A stretch of 64,000 nt of DNA from an uncultured Oscillibacter sp. (GCA_910578935.1 CAJTSM010000013.1:1-64000); one strand, 5' to 3'. Positions 37,906-47,329 are shown, numbered from the stretch's first letter. Notes: generated from the letters alone by a model not told the origin. Translations and numbers: made by a program.

Positions 37906-39180
37906 ATGGAAAAGAAGTCCATCGCGAAAAACTACGCCTTTTTGGCCATCATGCTGGGAGCCATGATCCTGGGAGCCATCCTGGGCTGGGCCTGGCCCGC
38001 CCAGGTGGACGGGGACGGAAACATTCTCTCCGGCACCGGGGCCACGGTACTCAAGCCCCTGGGCACCGTGTTCATCAACATGATGTTCTGCGTCGTCGTC
38101 CCCATGGTTTTCGCCTCCATCTCCAGCGCCGTGGCGAATATGGAGAGCCGGAAGCGGGCGGGGAAGATCATGGGCGTCACCGTGGGGACCTTCGTGGTCA
38201 CCGGGGCCATCGCCGCCGTCATCATGTACCTGCTGATGATCGTCTTTCCGCCGGTGCCCGCCGCCTGGACGAATCTGGCCGCGGAGGAGATGGGCGAGTA
38301 CGCCACGCTGCCGGATATGATCGTCAACTTCTTCACCGCCAGCGACTTTAGCGGCCTTTTGACCCGCCGGGCCATGCTGCCTCTGATCGTCTTCTCCCTG
38401 CTCTTCGGCTTCGCCGTGAACCTCAACGGCGGCAAGGAGACTCCCGTGGGCAAGTTCCTGGACGATTTGGCCGGGGTCATGCTGAAGTTCGTGAAGATCA
38501 TCACTTACTACGCCCCCATCGCCTTCTTCGGCTTCTTCGCCGACCTCGTCGCCACCTACGGCCCCCAGATTACGGAGAACTACGCCCGGGCTCTGGCGGT
38601 GTACTATCCTCTCTGCTTTATCTATATCTTCACCGCCTGGCCCCTCTTCGCCTGGTTCGGCGGCGGCAAAAGCGCCGTCGGCGTCATGTTCCGGCACATC
38701 ACCAAGCCCGCCGTGGTGTCTCTTGGCACCTGCTCCTCCGTCGCCACCATCCCCACAAACATGGAAGAGGCTGCGGACACCGGCATCCGCAAAGACGTGG
38801 CGGACATGGTGCTGCCCCTGGGGGCCACCATGCACATGGACGGGTCCTGTTTCTCCTGCGTGCTGAAGATCGCCTTTGTACTGGGGGTCTTCGGCCAGCG
38901 GCTGGACTTGGGAATGCTGATCCCGGTGGTGCTGGTGGCCGTCCTCAGTTCCGTGGGCATGAGCGGCGTTCCCGGCGGCGGGTACATCGGCGAGTACATC
39001 ATCTGCTCCATCTTTTTCCCCGCCCAGATGGAGATTGCCTTCCCCATCCTGGTGGTCATCGGCAATTTGGTGGACCCCCCGGCAACCATGATCAACGCTG
39101 CCGGAGACTACGTGACCTGCTTCATCGTCTCCCGCTTCGTGGACGGGAAGGATTGGCTCCAAAAGCAGCTCCAGAAATAA
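37906..39180 (+). CDS. Dicarboxylate/amino acid:cation symporter (DAACS)
   Basis: 424-residue membrane protein of the GltP/DctA family that takes up glutamate, aspartate or C4-dicarboxylates with Na+ or H+. About eight helices plus hairpin loops; the serine-rich reentrant segment appears as SLGTCSSVATIPTNMEEA and the substrate-binding regions as TMHMDGSCFSC and GMSGVPGGGYI. The start is the ATG with AGGAGG 6-7 bases upstream. The 188 bases before it contain a possible TTGACA (37781) but no firm -10. It ends at a strong terminator. Confidence 0.9.
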   Translation: MEKKSIAKNYAFLAIMLGAMILGAILGWAWPAQVDGDGNILSGTGATVLKPLGTVFINMMFCVVVPMVFASISSAVANMESRKRAGKIMGVTVGTFVVTGAIAAVIMYLLMIVFPPVPAAWTNLAAEEMGEYATLPDMIVNFFTASDFSGLLTRRAMLPLIVFSLLFGFAVNLNGGKETPVGKFLDDLAGVMLKFVKIITYYAPIAFFGFFADLVATYGPQITENYARALAVYYPLCFIYIFTAWPLFAWFGGGKSAVGVMFRHITKPAVVSLGTCSSVATIPTNMEEAADTGIRKDVADMVLPLGATMHMDGSCFSCVLKIAFVLGVFGQRLDLGMLIPVVLVAVLSSVGMSGVPGGGYIGEYIICSIFFPAQMEIAFPILVVIGNLVDPPATMINAAGDYVTCFIVSRFVDGKDWLQKQLQK

Positions 39181-39201
39181 GCAACCCAGGAACGGACCTC
39201 A

Positions 39202-39232
39202 GGGCCAATGGGGAGGGGCTCCCCATTGGCCC
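39202..39232 (+). terminator. Terminator of the symporter gene
   Basis: 14-bp perfect stem GGGCCAATGGGGAG / CTCCCCATTGGCCC with GGG loop, then CTTTTT. Confidence 0.93.
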
Positions 39233-39262
39233 CTTTTTCCACGGAGGCCCGTTCATAGAAAC

Positions 39263-39290
39263 AACCCCCGCCGGGCATCCGGCGGGGGTT
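39263..39290 (-). terminator. Terminator of the hypothetical gene at 39302
   Basis: 12-bp stem AACCCCCGCCGG / CCGGCGGGGGTT with a GCAT loop, followed on the minus strand by GTTTCT. Confidence 0.85.
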
Positions 39291-39301
39291 GTCAATTTGT
39301 T

Positions 39302-40192
39302 CTATTGGGCCCCTGCGTCCAAGATGGTGTCAAAGAGCTCGTCAATGGCCTCCTGAACGCTCTTCCCAAACTCCAGGGCCAGGCTGTCGCTGAAGGCCCC
39401 GGCGGACTCCAGGGTCATCTGCTTGAGCTCCGCCCAGCTGACCTTCATCCCGGAAGCGGCGCTCTGGACCGCGCGGAACTGGCCGGGACTGTAAAATCCC
39501 AGCACCGGAAAGTGTTCGGAGCCCGTAGCAACCCGGCACACGGTCTTTCGCATGGCGAACATCGCGTCGCCAATGGCATAGTCAATGGCCTCCAGGCTAT
39601 GTTTCGTCGCGTCTCTTATGTTACTCCACTCATACAGCGCGTCAAAGCGGTCCGCTATGGTTCCGCCCTGGTGCCGTTTGAAGATGGCGGCTACCATCTC
39701 CTCGTCCGTCATGCCGCTGTAGTAGGCCTCCTTGTGCAGCTTATAGACCTTGGTAAGCCCGGCGGTGGAGCATTCGCGGGACCATTCGTCGCAAATCCGC
39801 TCCGGCAGGGTCTTTCTGTGATTCGCCTGGTCCACGGGGTTTTCAAAATAAATCCCCGCAGGCCCATAGAGTCCGCCCATGTAGGACCCCCGGTGGGGAA
39901 ACGCCGCTTCAAACCGGTCGTTCATCAGCTTGTATTTCTCCACGTCCGTCATGCCGCCCCAGTCCGTGGCGTCATGGAGGGTGGCCAGGGCGGAGAGCTT
40001 CTGCCGGTCCGTCATCTTAGAGAAGTTGGGCAGGTCCGGCGTTCTCGCCGCCTGTTCCGCCCGCTCCTCCTTCGTCAGCACCGATTGAAACGTGTCCGTC
40101 CGGGCAGGGGCGGCGGTTTTCTTGGCCGCCGCCGGGGCGGTCCGCTGGGTGGAAATAGGGGTCTGCCTCCGGAGTCCTTGGATTCCTTCCAT
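39302..40192 (-). CDS. Hypothetical soluble protein
   Basis: Unrecognised 296-residue protein. The first 50 residues are low complexity (Ala, Lys, Thr rich). The rest is helical, with a recurring MTDxxK pattern: KMTDRQKLSAL, GMTDVEKYKLM and GMTDEEMVAAI at about 60, 80 and 160. The central PHRGSYMGGLYGPAGIYFENP segment is distinctive. No signal peptide or membrane helix. Monocistronic with its own terminator. Function not inferred. Confidence 0.7.
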   Translation of the reverse strand: MEGIQGLRRQTPISTQRTAPAAAKKTAAPARTDTFQSVLTKEERAEQAARTPDLPNFSKMTDRQKLSALATLHDATDWGGMTDVEKYKLMNDRFEAAFPHRGSYMGGLYGPAGIYFENPVDQANHRKTLPERICDEWSRECSTAGLTKVYKLHKEAYYSGMTDEEMVAAIFKRHQGGTIADRFDALYEWSNIRDATKHSLEAIDYAIGDAMFAMRKTVCRVATGSEHFPVLGFYSPGQFRAVQSAASGMKVSWAELKQMTLESAGAFSDSLALEFGKSVQEAIDELFDTILDAGAQ

Positions 40193-40386
40193 ACTTCACA
40201 TCTTCTTTCCTAATTGTCTGTATTTCACGGGGAAGGGGGCGGACCCACAGATCCGCCTCTTTTCTGGAACCGCCCTGTTTCCATCTGCGGTCCGGAACAT
40301 CTCTATATATTTAGATCGGCGCTCTTCCGCCGTTTCTTTACCCCGCCGGATATTTTTCCGTCCCCAGCCCTCCTTTCCCTCCACGG

Positions 40387-40418
40387 AAAAAGGCCCCCCG
40401 GCGTTCTTCCGGAGGGCC
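40387..40418 (-). terminator. Terminator of the ferredoxin-type reductase
   Basis: GGCCCCCCGG and CCGGAGGGCC pair around CGTTCTT with one mismatch; on the minus strand the stem is followed by TTTTTCC. Confidence 0.8.
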
Positions 40419-40429
40419 CTCAGAGGGGG

Positions 40430-41458
40430 TCAGGCGTCGTTATGGTGCGCTTCGTAGAAGGCGTCGTAATCCTTCAGCATCTCCACCAGGAGGTTCGGGG
40501 TGTCCAGCCCGTAGGGGCAGCGGCTCTTGCAGGCGTCGCAGTGGACGCAGTTTTCGATCTGGTGCATCTTCTCATGCCAGGCGTCCGTCATATACTGCTG
40601 ATACGGCGAGCGGCGCAGCAGGGCGGACATCCGGGCCGCCTGGGGGATGTCGATGCCGGCGGCGCAGGGCAGGCAGTAGCCGCAGGAGCGGCAAAAGCTT
40701 CCCACCAGCTCCTTGCGGTCCGCCTCTATGACGGCCTGAAGCTCGGGGGTCATGCGGGGGTCCCGCTCGCTGAGTTCCAGCCACTGGTCCAGCTCCCACT
40801 CGTGCTGGATGCCCCAGATAGGGACGACGTTGGGGAACTCCCGCATGAAGGCGTAACAGGCCTCGGCATTGTTCAAAAGCCCGCCGGAGAGGCCCTTCAT
40901 GGCGATATAGCCCATGTCGGCCTTGGCGCAGTCCCGGACCAGGCCCAGCTCCTTCTCGGTGGTCAGGTAGCAGAAGGGGAATTGGAGAGTTTCAAAATTT
41001 CCGGATTCGATGGCCTCCCGGGCGATGAACAGCCGGTGGTTCGTAATGCCGATGTGCCGGATGTACCCCCTTTGCTGCATCTCCAAGGCGGCGGCGAAGG
41101 GCCCGTCCGGATCGTTGATATCCGGCAGCTTGGCGGGGTTGTGGAACTGGAAGAGGTCAATGTAGTCCGTTTTCAAGGCCCGGAGGCTCTGCTCAATATG
41201 GGCAAGCACCGTCTTTTTGTCCCCGCCGCCGCTCTTGGTGGAGATGACCACATTCTGCCGCACGCCCTCCAGGGCCTCTCCCAGCTTTTCCTCGCTGTCG
41301 GTGTACATGTTGGCGGTGTCGAAATAGTTGATCCCGGCCTCGTAAGCCCGGCGGACCAGCTTCACCGCGTCCGCCTTGGAAATCCGCTGGATGGGCAGGG
41401 CGCCGAAGGCCGTTTTGGTGACCATCAGCTCCGTCCGCCCCAGTCTGACTTTTTCCAT
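40430..41458 (-). CDS. Aldo/keto reductase with C-terminal 4Fe-4S domain
   Basis: 342-residue oxidoreductase. Residues 1-250 form the aldo/keto reductase barrel (YFDTANMYTDSEEKLG with Asp and Tyr; LFQFHNP with His). The C-terminal 90 residues contain SCGYCLPC and CVHCDACKSRCPYG, ferredoxin-like Cys clusters for Fe-S centres, as in the YeaE-like ferredoxin-type family. Such proteins probably pass electrons from Fe-S centres instead of, or besides, NADPH. The start is the ATG after GGGAGG. It lies 122 bases downstream of pfkA in the same direction. Confidence 0.88.
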   Translation of the reverse strand: MEKVRLGRTELMVTKTAFGALPIQRISKADAVKLVRRAYEAGINYFDTANMYTDSEEKLGEALEGVRQNVVISTKSGGGDKKTVLAHIEQSLRALKTDYIDLFQFHNPAKLPDINDPDGPFAAALEMQQRGYIRHIGITNHRLFIAREAIESGNFETLQFPFCYLTTEKELGLVRDCAKADMGYIAMKGLSGGLLNNAEACYAFMREFPNVVPIWGIQHEWELDQWLELSERDPRMTPELQAVIEADRKELVGSFCRSCGYCLPCAAGIDIPQAARMSALLRRSPYQQYMTDAWHEKMHQIENCVHCDACKSRCPYGLDTPNLLVEMLKDYDAFYEAHHNDA

Positions 41459-41534
41459 AGAATCCTCCCGATTTGTCACGGGGCCAGGGACAAAAGCCCC
41501 CGGCCCCCATAGTTTATGTATCTCACCAAGATTT

Positions 41535-41583
41535 GGCTCCGCAAAATCAAGTGCCGCTGCACTCTCTCGAGAAACCTAACTCA
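41535..41583 (-). repeat. Gene-end repeat motif after pfkA
   Basis: From the pfkA stop codon, the minus strand reads TGA GTTAGGTTTCTCGAGAGA and continues CACTTGATTTTGCG. The same string, with few changes, follows the metQ stop codon (19427 leftward), and TTTTCTCGAGAGA follows the jag stop at 50352. Confidence 0.75.
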
Positions 41584-42591
41584 GAAGTCGGGGCCGCAGC
41601 TGTTGGTCAGAGCCTCCAGAATCTGGTAGCGGTCCATCTGAAAGGTCTTGGTCATAGCCAGGGCCTCTTCCATCTCAATATCCGTCAGGCTGCCGTTTTG
41701 GATGCCGATAATGGAGTTGCCCGCACCCTCGGCCAGAACCTTCACCGCCTCATAACCCATGCGGCTGGCGGTTTCCCGGTCCCGGGCGGAGGGGGAGCCG
41801 CCCCGCTGAATGTGGCCCAGGACCGTCACTCGGGGGTCGATGCCCAGCTCGTCGTGAATGCGCTGGCTGATCTCGATGGCGCTGCCCGCGCCCTCGGCCA
41901 CCACCACCATGTAGTGGGTGGTGCCCGCCAGGCGGGCCCGGCGGATCTTCTCCACAATGTCCTTTTCAAAGTCGGGCTCCCGCTCGGGGATCAGCACGGC
42001 GGTGGCGCCCACGGAGATGCCGACGTACAGGGCCAGATACCCCGCGTGGCGGCCCATGACCTCCACCACGGAGCAGCGCTCGTGGGACTGCATGGTGTCC
42101 CGGAGCTTATCGATGCACTCGATGGCCGTGTTGCAGGCGGAGTCGAATCCGATCGTGTAGTGGGAGCAGCCGATGTCGTTGTCAATGGTGGCGGGGATGC
42201 CCACCACCCGGAGGTCCATGCCGTCCTTGGCAGCCTGACGGGAAATAGCCAGAGCCCCCCGGAAGGTACCGTCGCCGCCGATGGCCACAATGCCGTCCAG
42301 GCCCAGCAGGCGGCAGGTGGCCAGGGCCTTGGCCCGTCCGGCCTCCTCCATGAACTCCAGGCTCCGGGCGGTGTAGAGCATGGTGCCGCCCTTGTTGATG
42401 ATGTGGCTGACGCTGGAGGAGTTCAGCGGGACAAAATCGCTGGTGATGAGGCCGTTCCAGCCCCGGCGGATGCCGATGCAGCCGATGCCCCGGGCGATGG
42501 AGGCCCGGACCACCGCCCGCACCGCCGCGTTCATGCCCGGCGCGTCGCCGCCGCTGGTAAGGACGCCGATTCTCTTTACCTTCTTTTCCAT
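41581..42591 (-). CDS. pfkA: ATP-dependent 6-phosphofructokinase
   Basis: 336-residue glycolytic kinase that phosphorylates fructose 6-phosphate. Start motif GVLTSGGDAPGMNAAVRA; GGDGTFRGA has Gly, not Asp, after GGD, indicating ATP rather than pyrophosphate as donor. PATIDNDI and MGRHAGYLAL complete the active site. The start is the ATG after AGGAGGG. The C terminus is directly followed by a repeat that also follows metQ. A promoter was not resolved. Confidence 0.94.
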   Translation of the reverse strand: MEKKVKRIGVLTSGGDAPGMNAAVRAVVRASIARGIGCIGIRRGWNGLITSDFVPLNSSSVSHIINKGGTMLYTARSLEFMEEAGRAKALATCRLLGLDGIVAIGGDGTFRGALAISRQAAKDGMDLRVVGIPATIDNDIGCSHYTIGFDSACNTAIECIDKLRDTMQSHERCSVVEVMGRHAGYLALYVGISVGATAVLIPEREPDFEKDIVEKIRRARLAGTTHYMVVVAEGAGSAIEISQRIHDELGIDPRVTVLGHIQRGGSPSARDRETASRMGYEAVKVLAEGAGNSIIGIQNGSLTDIEMEEALAMTKTFQMDRYQILEALTNSCGPDF

Positions 42592-42802
42592 AAGAAAACC
42601 CTCCTGACGATTTTCCACCGGCCCGGACCCGAGCCGATTTTTTCCTGTATATCATGATACCGCCGCCGGGGCGGGATGTCAAGAAAAAGGGCGGGCACGC
42701 AGGCCCGCCCCTGTAGAAATCTGTCACCCTTTTGTTACCCCTTTCCGTCCAGGGAGCTGGTATACTGGCTTTGTAAACATCCATTGGAAGGAGGGCCGTT
42801 CC

Positions 42803-43720
42803 ATGCGGCGGGCACTGATCTTACTGCTGGCCCTGTTGGTTTTATCCGCCTGCGCCGCCCCGGCGGAGGGGACGGGGGAAATCCCGCCGTCCCGGGAGAT
42901 CCCGGCGGACCCCGCCCCGGTGGAACCTGCCCCGGAGACAGAGGTCCCCATGGAGGAGGTCCCCTCGGAGGACTATGCGCTTTTGACCCTGGAGGCCCCC
43001 CTGGCGGACGGGCGGACCCTCACACTGGAGGCCGTGGGAAAGCGGGTGGACGAATACAGCGCCGGCGTCCGGGAGGTCCGGGTCTGGAACGGGAAGGAGC
43101 TTTTGCAGACGGTCCGGGCTCAGGAGGCTGTCGAACACTTCTGGGGGGACAGCGACGGGGGAACTGCCAGCGAGTACACCACCTGCTGGTCCCCGGAGGA
43201 GAGCATGGAGGTCCTGGACCTGAACTTCGACGGGAACACGGACTTCGGCCTGTTCGGCTGGCCGGCCAACAACACGATTCCCTATTACTATTGGATGTGG
43301 GACGCGGAAGCGGAACAGTACCAATACGCCTTCGTCCTGCAAGGCGTCTCCGCCGATTCGGACAAGCGGGAATTGAAATCGGTCTTCCGCCTGTCGGCTG
43401 TGGAGTATGAAACGGATTATTACAGGCCGGATGAAACCGGGGCTTTGGATCTGGCGCGGACGGAGATCGACAACTGGGAGGCCGGCGGCCTGGACGGCCG
43501 GCCCGCCTCCGAAACCTGGGTCCCCGGTCCGGGCCAGCGGTTCAGGCCGGGCGCGCCGGACTGGAGCTATCACGACCTGACGCTCGTCCGCCGGGAGCTG
43601 CCCGTCCGGGAGTCTCATGACGGCGGCACGATTTCCAACTACACGGAAATCTGGGAGCTTATAGACGGCGAATTACAACAGACCAGCCGGGAGGAGTTTT
43701 TCTATGAAGACCAATCATGA
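42803..43720 (+). CDS. Lipoprotein, XAC2610-related
   Basis: 305-residue exported lipoprotein: signal peptide with lipobox LVLSAC (Cys about residue 16), a Pro/Glu-rich linker (about 20-60), then a beta-rich domain with the stretch LDLNFDGNTDFGLFGWPANNTIPYYYWMWD, typical of FG-GAP/XAC2610-like modules. The role is unknown; the module is common in surface proteins. GGAAGGAGG precedes the ATG. It overlaps the next gene by 17 bases, indicating coupling to the ModE-like regulator. Confidence 0.8.
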   Translation: MRRALILLLALLVLSACAAPAEGTGEIPPSREIPADPAPVEPAPETEVPMEEVPSEDYALLTLEAPLADGRTLTLEAVGKRVDEYSAGVREVRVWNGKELLQTVRAQEAVEHFWGDSDGGTASEYTTCWSPEESMEVLDLNFDGNTDFGLFGWPANNTIPYYYWMWDAEAEQYQYAFVLQGVSADSDKRELKSVFRLSAVEYETDYYRPDETGALDLARTEIDNWEAGGLDGRPASETWVPGPGQRFRPGAPDWSYHDLTLVRRELPVRESHDGGTISNYTEIWELIDGELQQTSREEFFYEDQS

Positions 43721-44060
43721 CCTGCGCCTGGCCGTCACCCTCCGCCTTCTGGACGGGGAGGGACAGCGGCGCTTCGGCCCCGGCGTAGCGGCCCTTTTGA
43801 CGGGGGTCCGGGAAAAGCGTTCTCTCCGGGCGGCGGCGGGGGCCATGGGCATGGCCTATTCCAAGGCCTGGCGGATTATCCGCACCGCCGAAGAGGCCCT
43901 GGACTGCAAGCTGCTGGACTCCACCATCGGGGGCCGCCACGGCGGCGGAGCGGTGCTGACAGAGGAGGCGGAGCGGCTGCTCACGGCCTACCAGGCTCTC
44001 CGGGATGAGGTGTCCGCCTTCGCTCAGCAGCGGTTTCAAGAACATTTTCGGGACCTTTGA
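43704..44060 (+). CDS. ModE-type winged-helix regulator
   Basis: 118-residue DNA-binding protein matching the N-terminal LysR/ModE winged helix without the molybdate-binding (TOBE) domain: GPGVAALLTGVREKRSLRAAAGAMGMAYSKAWRIIRTAEEALDCKLLDSTIGGRHGGGAVLTEEAERLL. Single-domain ModE-like proteins occur beside molybdate or tungstate genes, but none is seen here. The start overlaps the end of the lipoprotein gene. It precedes a Cys-rich small protein by 53 bases. Confidence 0.85.
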   Translation: MKTNHDLRLAVTLRLLDGEGQRRFGPGVAALLTGVREKRSLRAAAGAMGMAYSKAWRIIRTAEEALDCKLLDSTIGGRHGGGAVLTEEAERLLTAYQALRDEVSAFAQQRFQEHFRDL

Positions 44061-44113
44061 GGGGCCCTGCGCATAGGATGGAATACATCCGAATGTGATA
44101 GGAGGTCCTTATT

Positions 44114-44386
44114 ATGGAACCTGTTTGTAATGAGTGCGCCCAGAGCGCGGAGTGCCGGGAGCCCGTCACCATGAATGCCCGCATCCTGCGGGTGAACTGC
44201 TGCGACCTGCTGGTGTGCGACCTGTGCGGTTGCCAGGAGGTGCTGGTCCATACCAACGACGCCTGCTGCTTCCGGCCTGGCGAGTGCGTCTGCATCCAGT
44301 ACAGCGGCGCGATGACCATGAGCCTCCCGCCCCAGATCAGCGCGGACTGCGTCAAGCGCATCCCTTGCGGAGGGTGCTGCTGCTGA
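44114..44386 (+). CDS. Cysteine-rich small protein (17 Cys in 90)
   Basis: 90-residue protein with 17 cysteines, many in CC, CxC or CxxC pairs and a CGGCCC tail. The density suggests metal binding or a disulfide-rich domain; no signal peptide is apparent. The family was not recognised. AGGAGG precedes the ATG. It follows the ModE-like regulator and a lipoprotein, and a terminator follows at 44405, so the three may form one unit. Confidence 0.7.
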   Translation: MEPVCNECAQSAECREPVTMNARILRVNCCDLLVCDLCGCQEVLVHTNDACCFRPGECVCIQYSGAMTMSLPPQISADCVKRIPCGGCCC

Positions 44387-44404
44387 CACTCTCTTGAAAG
44401 ATAT

Positions 44405-44439
44405 GGGGCCTCTTGGCGGCCTTGCCCTATAGAGGCCCC
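44405..44439 (+). terminator. Hairpin after the Cys-rich gene
   Basis: GGGGCCTC and GAGGCCCC arms (8 bp) with a long loop and no T-run; a weak terminator candidate. The rest of 44440-44549 has a further TCCCAAAA / TTTTGGGA pair (44463-44470 and 44532-44539) but no gene. Confidence 0.45.
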
Positions 44440-44549
44440 GTATACCTGGAGAGTAAAGTATCCCAAAAACCTTCGCCCGCGCCGACAGTCCGGTAATAAG
44501 CCAGGCCGAAGCGGCGGCAACGCGGATATGCTTTTGGGAAACACACAAG

Positions 44550-44572
44550 CGCCGGAGGTTTGTCCTCCGGCG
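44550..44572 (-). terminator. Terminator of pcrA
   Basis: 9-bp stem CGCCGGAGG / CCTCCGGCG with TTTGT loop, ending just before the pcrA stop codon; the minus strand continues CTTGTGTGTTTCCC. Confidence 0.75.
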
Positions 44573-44580
44573 CTTTCCGA

Positions 44581-47040
44581 TTATGTATCCAGCTTTTTCA
44601 GATGCTTTGCCGCCGCTTTCAGCATCAGCTTTTTCTGCCCCGCGCTCTCGAAGTCCACCTGGACCAGGGCGTCGCCGCCCATGGGCTGGACGGACAGCAC
44701 CGTCCCCTTCCCGAAAATACCGTGCTCAATGCGGTCCCCCTCGCTCAGGGCGATGGACGGCGGGGCGGTTTGGCTCACCGCCGTCCGGCGGGCCTCCTGG
44801 TAAGAGGGCCGGGCCGGGCGGGCGTAAACCGGGGCGGACGGCCGTACCCCTCCGCCAAAGCTTCCGCCGCCGTAAGAACCGCTTCCATAGGAAGAGCCGC
44901 CGTACCCGCCGAATCCGCCGCCGGGCTGGAGATCCTTCCCCTCCCAGTTCAGGTTTTCCTCCGGAATCTCCTCCAAAAAACGGGAGAGGCGGTTGCTGGC
45001 GGTCTTGCCGTAGAGCATCCGCTGGCGGGCGTTGGTCATTGTCAGCCTCCGCTTGGCCCTGGTCATGGCCACATAGCAAAGGCGCCTCTCCTCCTCCAGC
45101 TCGTCCTCTTCAAACTGGGCGGAATTTCCGGGGAAGATCCCCTCTTCCATGCCCACCACATAGACCAGGGGGAACTCCAGACCCTTGGCGGCGTGAATCG
45201 TCATCATGGTGACGCAGTCGTCGCCTTGCTCCAGGGAATCCAGGTCCGTGTACAGGGCGATTTCGTTCAAGAAGCCCGAGAGGGTGGCGTCCTCCGGCTG
45301 GCGGTCCAGAAAACCCAGGATGTTGGACTTCAGCTCCTGGACATTTTCCAGGCGGCCCCGGCTCTCCATGTCGTTCTTGTCCCGGAGGGCCTGGGTGTAG
45401 CCCGTCTGCTCGCACACCGCGTCATAAAACTCCGGCAGGGCCAGGGTCCCCCCGGCCTTCCGGAGGCCGTCGATCAGGTCCGCGAATTGGAGCAGTTTCT
45501 TCGCCGGGGTTTTCAGCTCCGGAAACAGATCCGCGTTGCGGCAGATCTCGTAGAGGGAGGCCCCCTGCTGCCCGGCAAGCAGAGTCATCTTCTCCACCGT
45601 GGTGCCGCCGATGCCCCGGGCGGGGGTGTTGATAATCCGCCGGAGCCGGAGGTCGTCCAGGGGATTGTTCAGCACGCAGAGGTAGGCCAGCATATCCTTC
45701 ACCTCCGCCCGGTCAAAGAACTTCATGCCTCCCACCACTTTATAGGGCACGCCGCTGCGCTTCATGGCGTATTCCAAGGCGTTGGACTGGGCGTTCATAC
45801 GGTAGAGGACGGCGGCGTCCCGGAAGCGGAACCCTTTGCCCACTTCCGCCAGGATGTCCCCCACTACAAAGGCGGCTTCGTCGCTCTCGTTCAAGGTGGT
45901 GCGGACGCTGACCTTTTCGCCGCCGCCGTTCCGGGTCCAGAGGGTTTTGCCCTTCCGGCCCGTGTTGTTTTGGATGACGGCGTTGGCCGCGTCCAGGATG
46001 TTCTGAGTGGAGCGGTAGTTCTGCTCCAAGCGAATGGTCCGGGCGTCCTCATACTGATCCTCGAAGCGCAGGATGTTTTCGATATTCGCCCCCCGGAAAC
46101 GGTAAATAGACTGGTCGTCGTCGCCCACCACGCAGAGGTTCCGGCGCCCTCCCGCCAGAAGGCTGGTCAGCAGGTACTGGAGGTGGTTTGTGTCCTGGTA
46201 TTCATCCACCAGCACATAGCGGAACTTCCGCTGGTAGTATTCCAGCACCGCGGGCTCCCGCTTCAGCAGGGTGACGGTGTGGTAGATGATGTCGTCAAAG
46301 TCCAGGGCCCCGGCGGAGGCCAGCTTTTTCTGATAAGCGGCGTAGACCTTGGCAATACGGCTCATCCGCCAGTCTGTCTCCGCGCTGTGCTTTTGGGCAA
46401 ATTCCTCCGGGCCCTGATACCGGTCCTTGGCGGCGCTGATGACGGAGAGGACGCTTTTGGGCGGAAAGGTCTTGTCGTCCAAGTTCAATTCCTTCAGCAC
46501 GTCCTTCACCACCCGGCGGGAGTCGTCGGTGTCGTAGATCGTGAAGTCCTTGGCAAAGCCCAGCCGGTCGATGTCCCGCCGGAGGATGCGGACGCAGGCG
46601 GAGTGAAAGGTGGAGGCCCAGACGCCCTCCGCCTCGGGTCCCAGCCGGGCGGCCAGGCGGTCCTTCAGCTCCCCGGCGGCCTTGTTGGTGAAAGTGATGG
46701 CGATGATCTCCCAGGGTTTGGGCACGTCCACGGCGCACAGCCGCCGGGCCCGGTCCTCCTCCTGGGGAGAGGGATTTTCCGGAAAGCTCTCCAAAAAGGC
46801 CAGATCCTCCTCCGCCGCCCCGTCGGGAACAACATCGCAGTCGCTGCCCCGGCCATAGGTCAGAAGGTTGTAGACCCGCTGAATCAAAACCGTGGTTTTG
46901 CCGCTGCCCGCCCCGGCCAGGAGCAGGAGGGGGCCCTCCGTGGTCATGGCGGCCTGGCGCTGGGCGTCGTTCAGCTGCCGGAGGTCCCCGGCGATGACCC
47001 TCCGCCGGGCGGCGATGTAACGTTGATTAAAGTCGTTCAT
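44581..47040 (-). CDS. pcrA: ATP-dependent DNA helicase PcrA/UvrD
   Basis: 819-residue superfamily 1A 3'-5' helicase for repair and replication restart. Walker A LLAGAGSGKTT (about 41-51), motif II DEYQDTNHLQ, motif III GDDDQSIYRFRGA, motif IV LEQNYRSTQNIL and motif V/VI MTIHAAKGLEF and VAMTRAKRRL are present. The C-terminal 120 residues include a Gly/Tyr/Ser-rich stretch (GGGFGGYGGSSYGSGSYGGG), then a Tudor-like end (HGIFGKGTVLSVQPMGGDALVQVDFESAGQKKLML) that binds RNA polymerase in PcrA. The start is the ATG with GGTGA upstream; a 42-residue extension is rejected. Confidence 0.95.
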   Translation of the reverse strand: MNDFNQRYIAARRRVIAGDLRQLNDAQRQAAMTTEGPLLLLAGAGSGKTTVLIQRVYNLLTYGRGSDCDVVPDGAAEEDLAFLESFPENPSPQEEDRARRLCAVDVPKPWEIIAITFTNKAAGELKDRLAARLGPEAEGVWASTFHSACVRILRRDIDRLGFAKDFTIYDTDDSRRVVKDVLKELNLDDKTFPPKSVLSVISAAKDRYQGPEEFAQKHSAETDWRMSRIAKVYAAYQKKLASAGALDFDDIIYHTVTLLKREPAVLEYYQRKFRYVLVDEYQDTNHLQYLLTSLLAGGRRNLCVVGDDDQSIYRFRGANIENILRFEDQYEDARTIRLEQNYRSTQNILDAANAVIQNNTGRKGKTLWTRNGGGEKVSVRTTLNESDEAAFVVGDILAEVGKGFRFRDAAVLYRMNAQSNALEYAMKRSGVPYKVVGGMKFFDRAEVKDMLAYLCVLNNPLDDLRLRRIINTPARGIGGTTVEKMTLLAGQQGASLYEICRNADLFPELKTPAKKLLQFADLIDGLRKAGGTLALPEFYDAVCEQTGYTQALRDKNDMESRGRLENVQELKSNILGFLDRQPEDATLSGFLNEIALYTDLDSLEQGDDCVTMMTIHAAKGLEFPLVYVVGMEEGIFPGNSAQFEEDELEEERRLCYVAMTRAKRRLTMTNARQRMLYGKTASNRLSRFLEEIPEENLNWEGKDLQPGGGFGGYGGSSYGSGSYGGGSFGGGVRPSAPVYARPARPSYQEARRTAVSQTAPPSIALSEGDRIEHGIFGKGTVLSVQPMGGDALVQVDFESAGQKKLMLKAAAKHLKKLDT

Positions 47041-47173
47041 AGCGTCACCAGTTTCCTTGTCGTTCGTGTATGGAATCCTGTTTATTTTAGGGCAAACTCC
47101 GCCCCGGGTCAAGAGCAAGACCTCTCCGGGGACAGAATTTACCCGTTTGCGGGGCCAATCTTCCAAGTTTTTA

Positions 47174-47203
47174 TTGACACTTTCAAAATGAATATGGTAT
47201 ACT
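47174..47203 (+). promoter_or_regulatory. Promoter of the rpmH operon
   Basis: TTGACA at 47174-47179 and TATACT at 47198-47203, 18 bases apart, with a 120-base leader before rpmH. Confidence 0.82.
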
Positions 47204-47329
47204 GTCCCATGCGTCCAATGACGCTGTGATTATGTCTGCCGCGCCGTCCGATTCCGGGCGGTGTTGGGAAATCGCCGCCCCCGGTTTTCCGGCGGGCCGG
47301 ACGGAAGATCGACAGGAGGTGTCTTAAGC

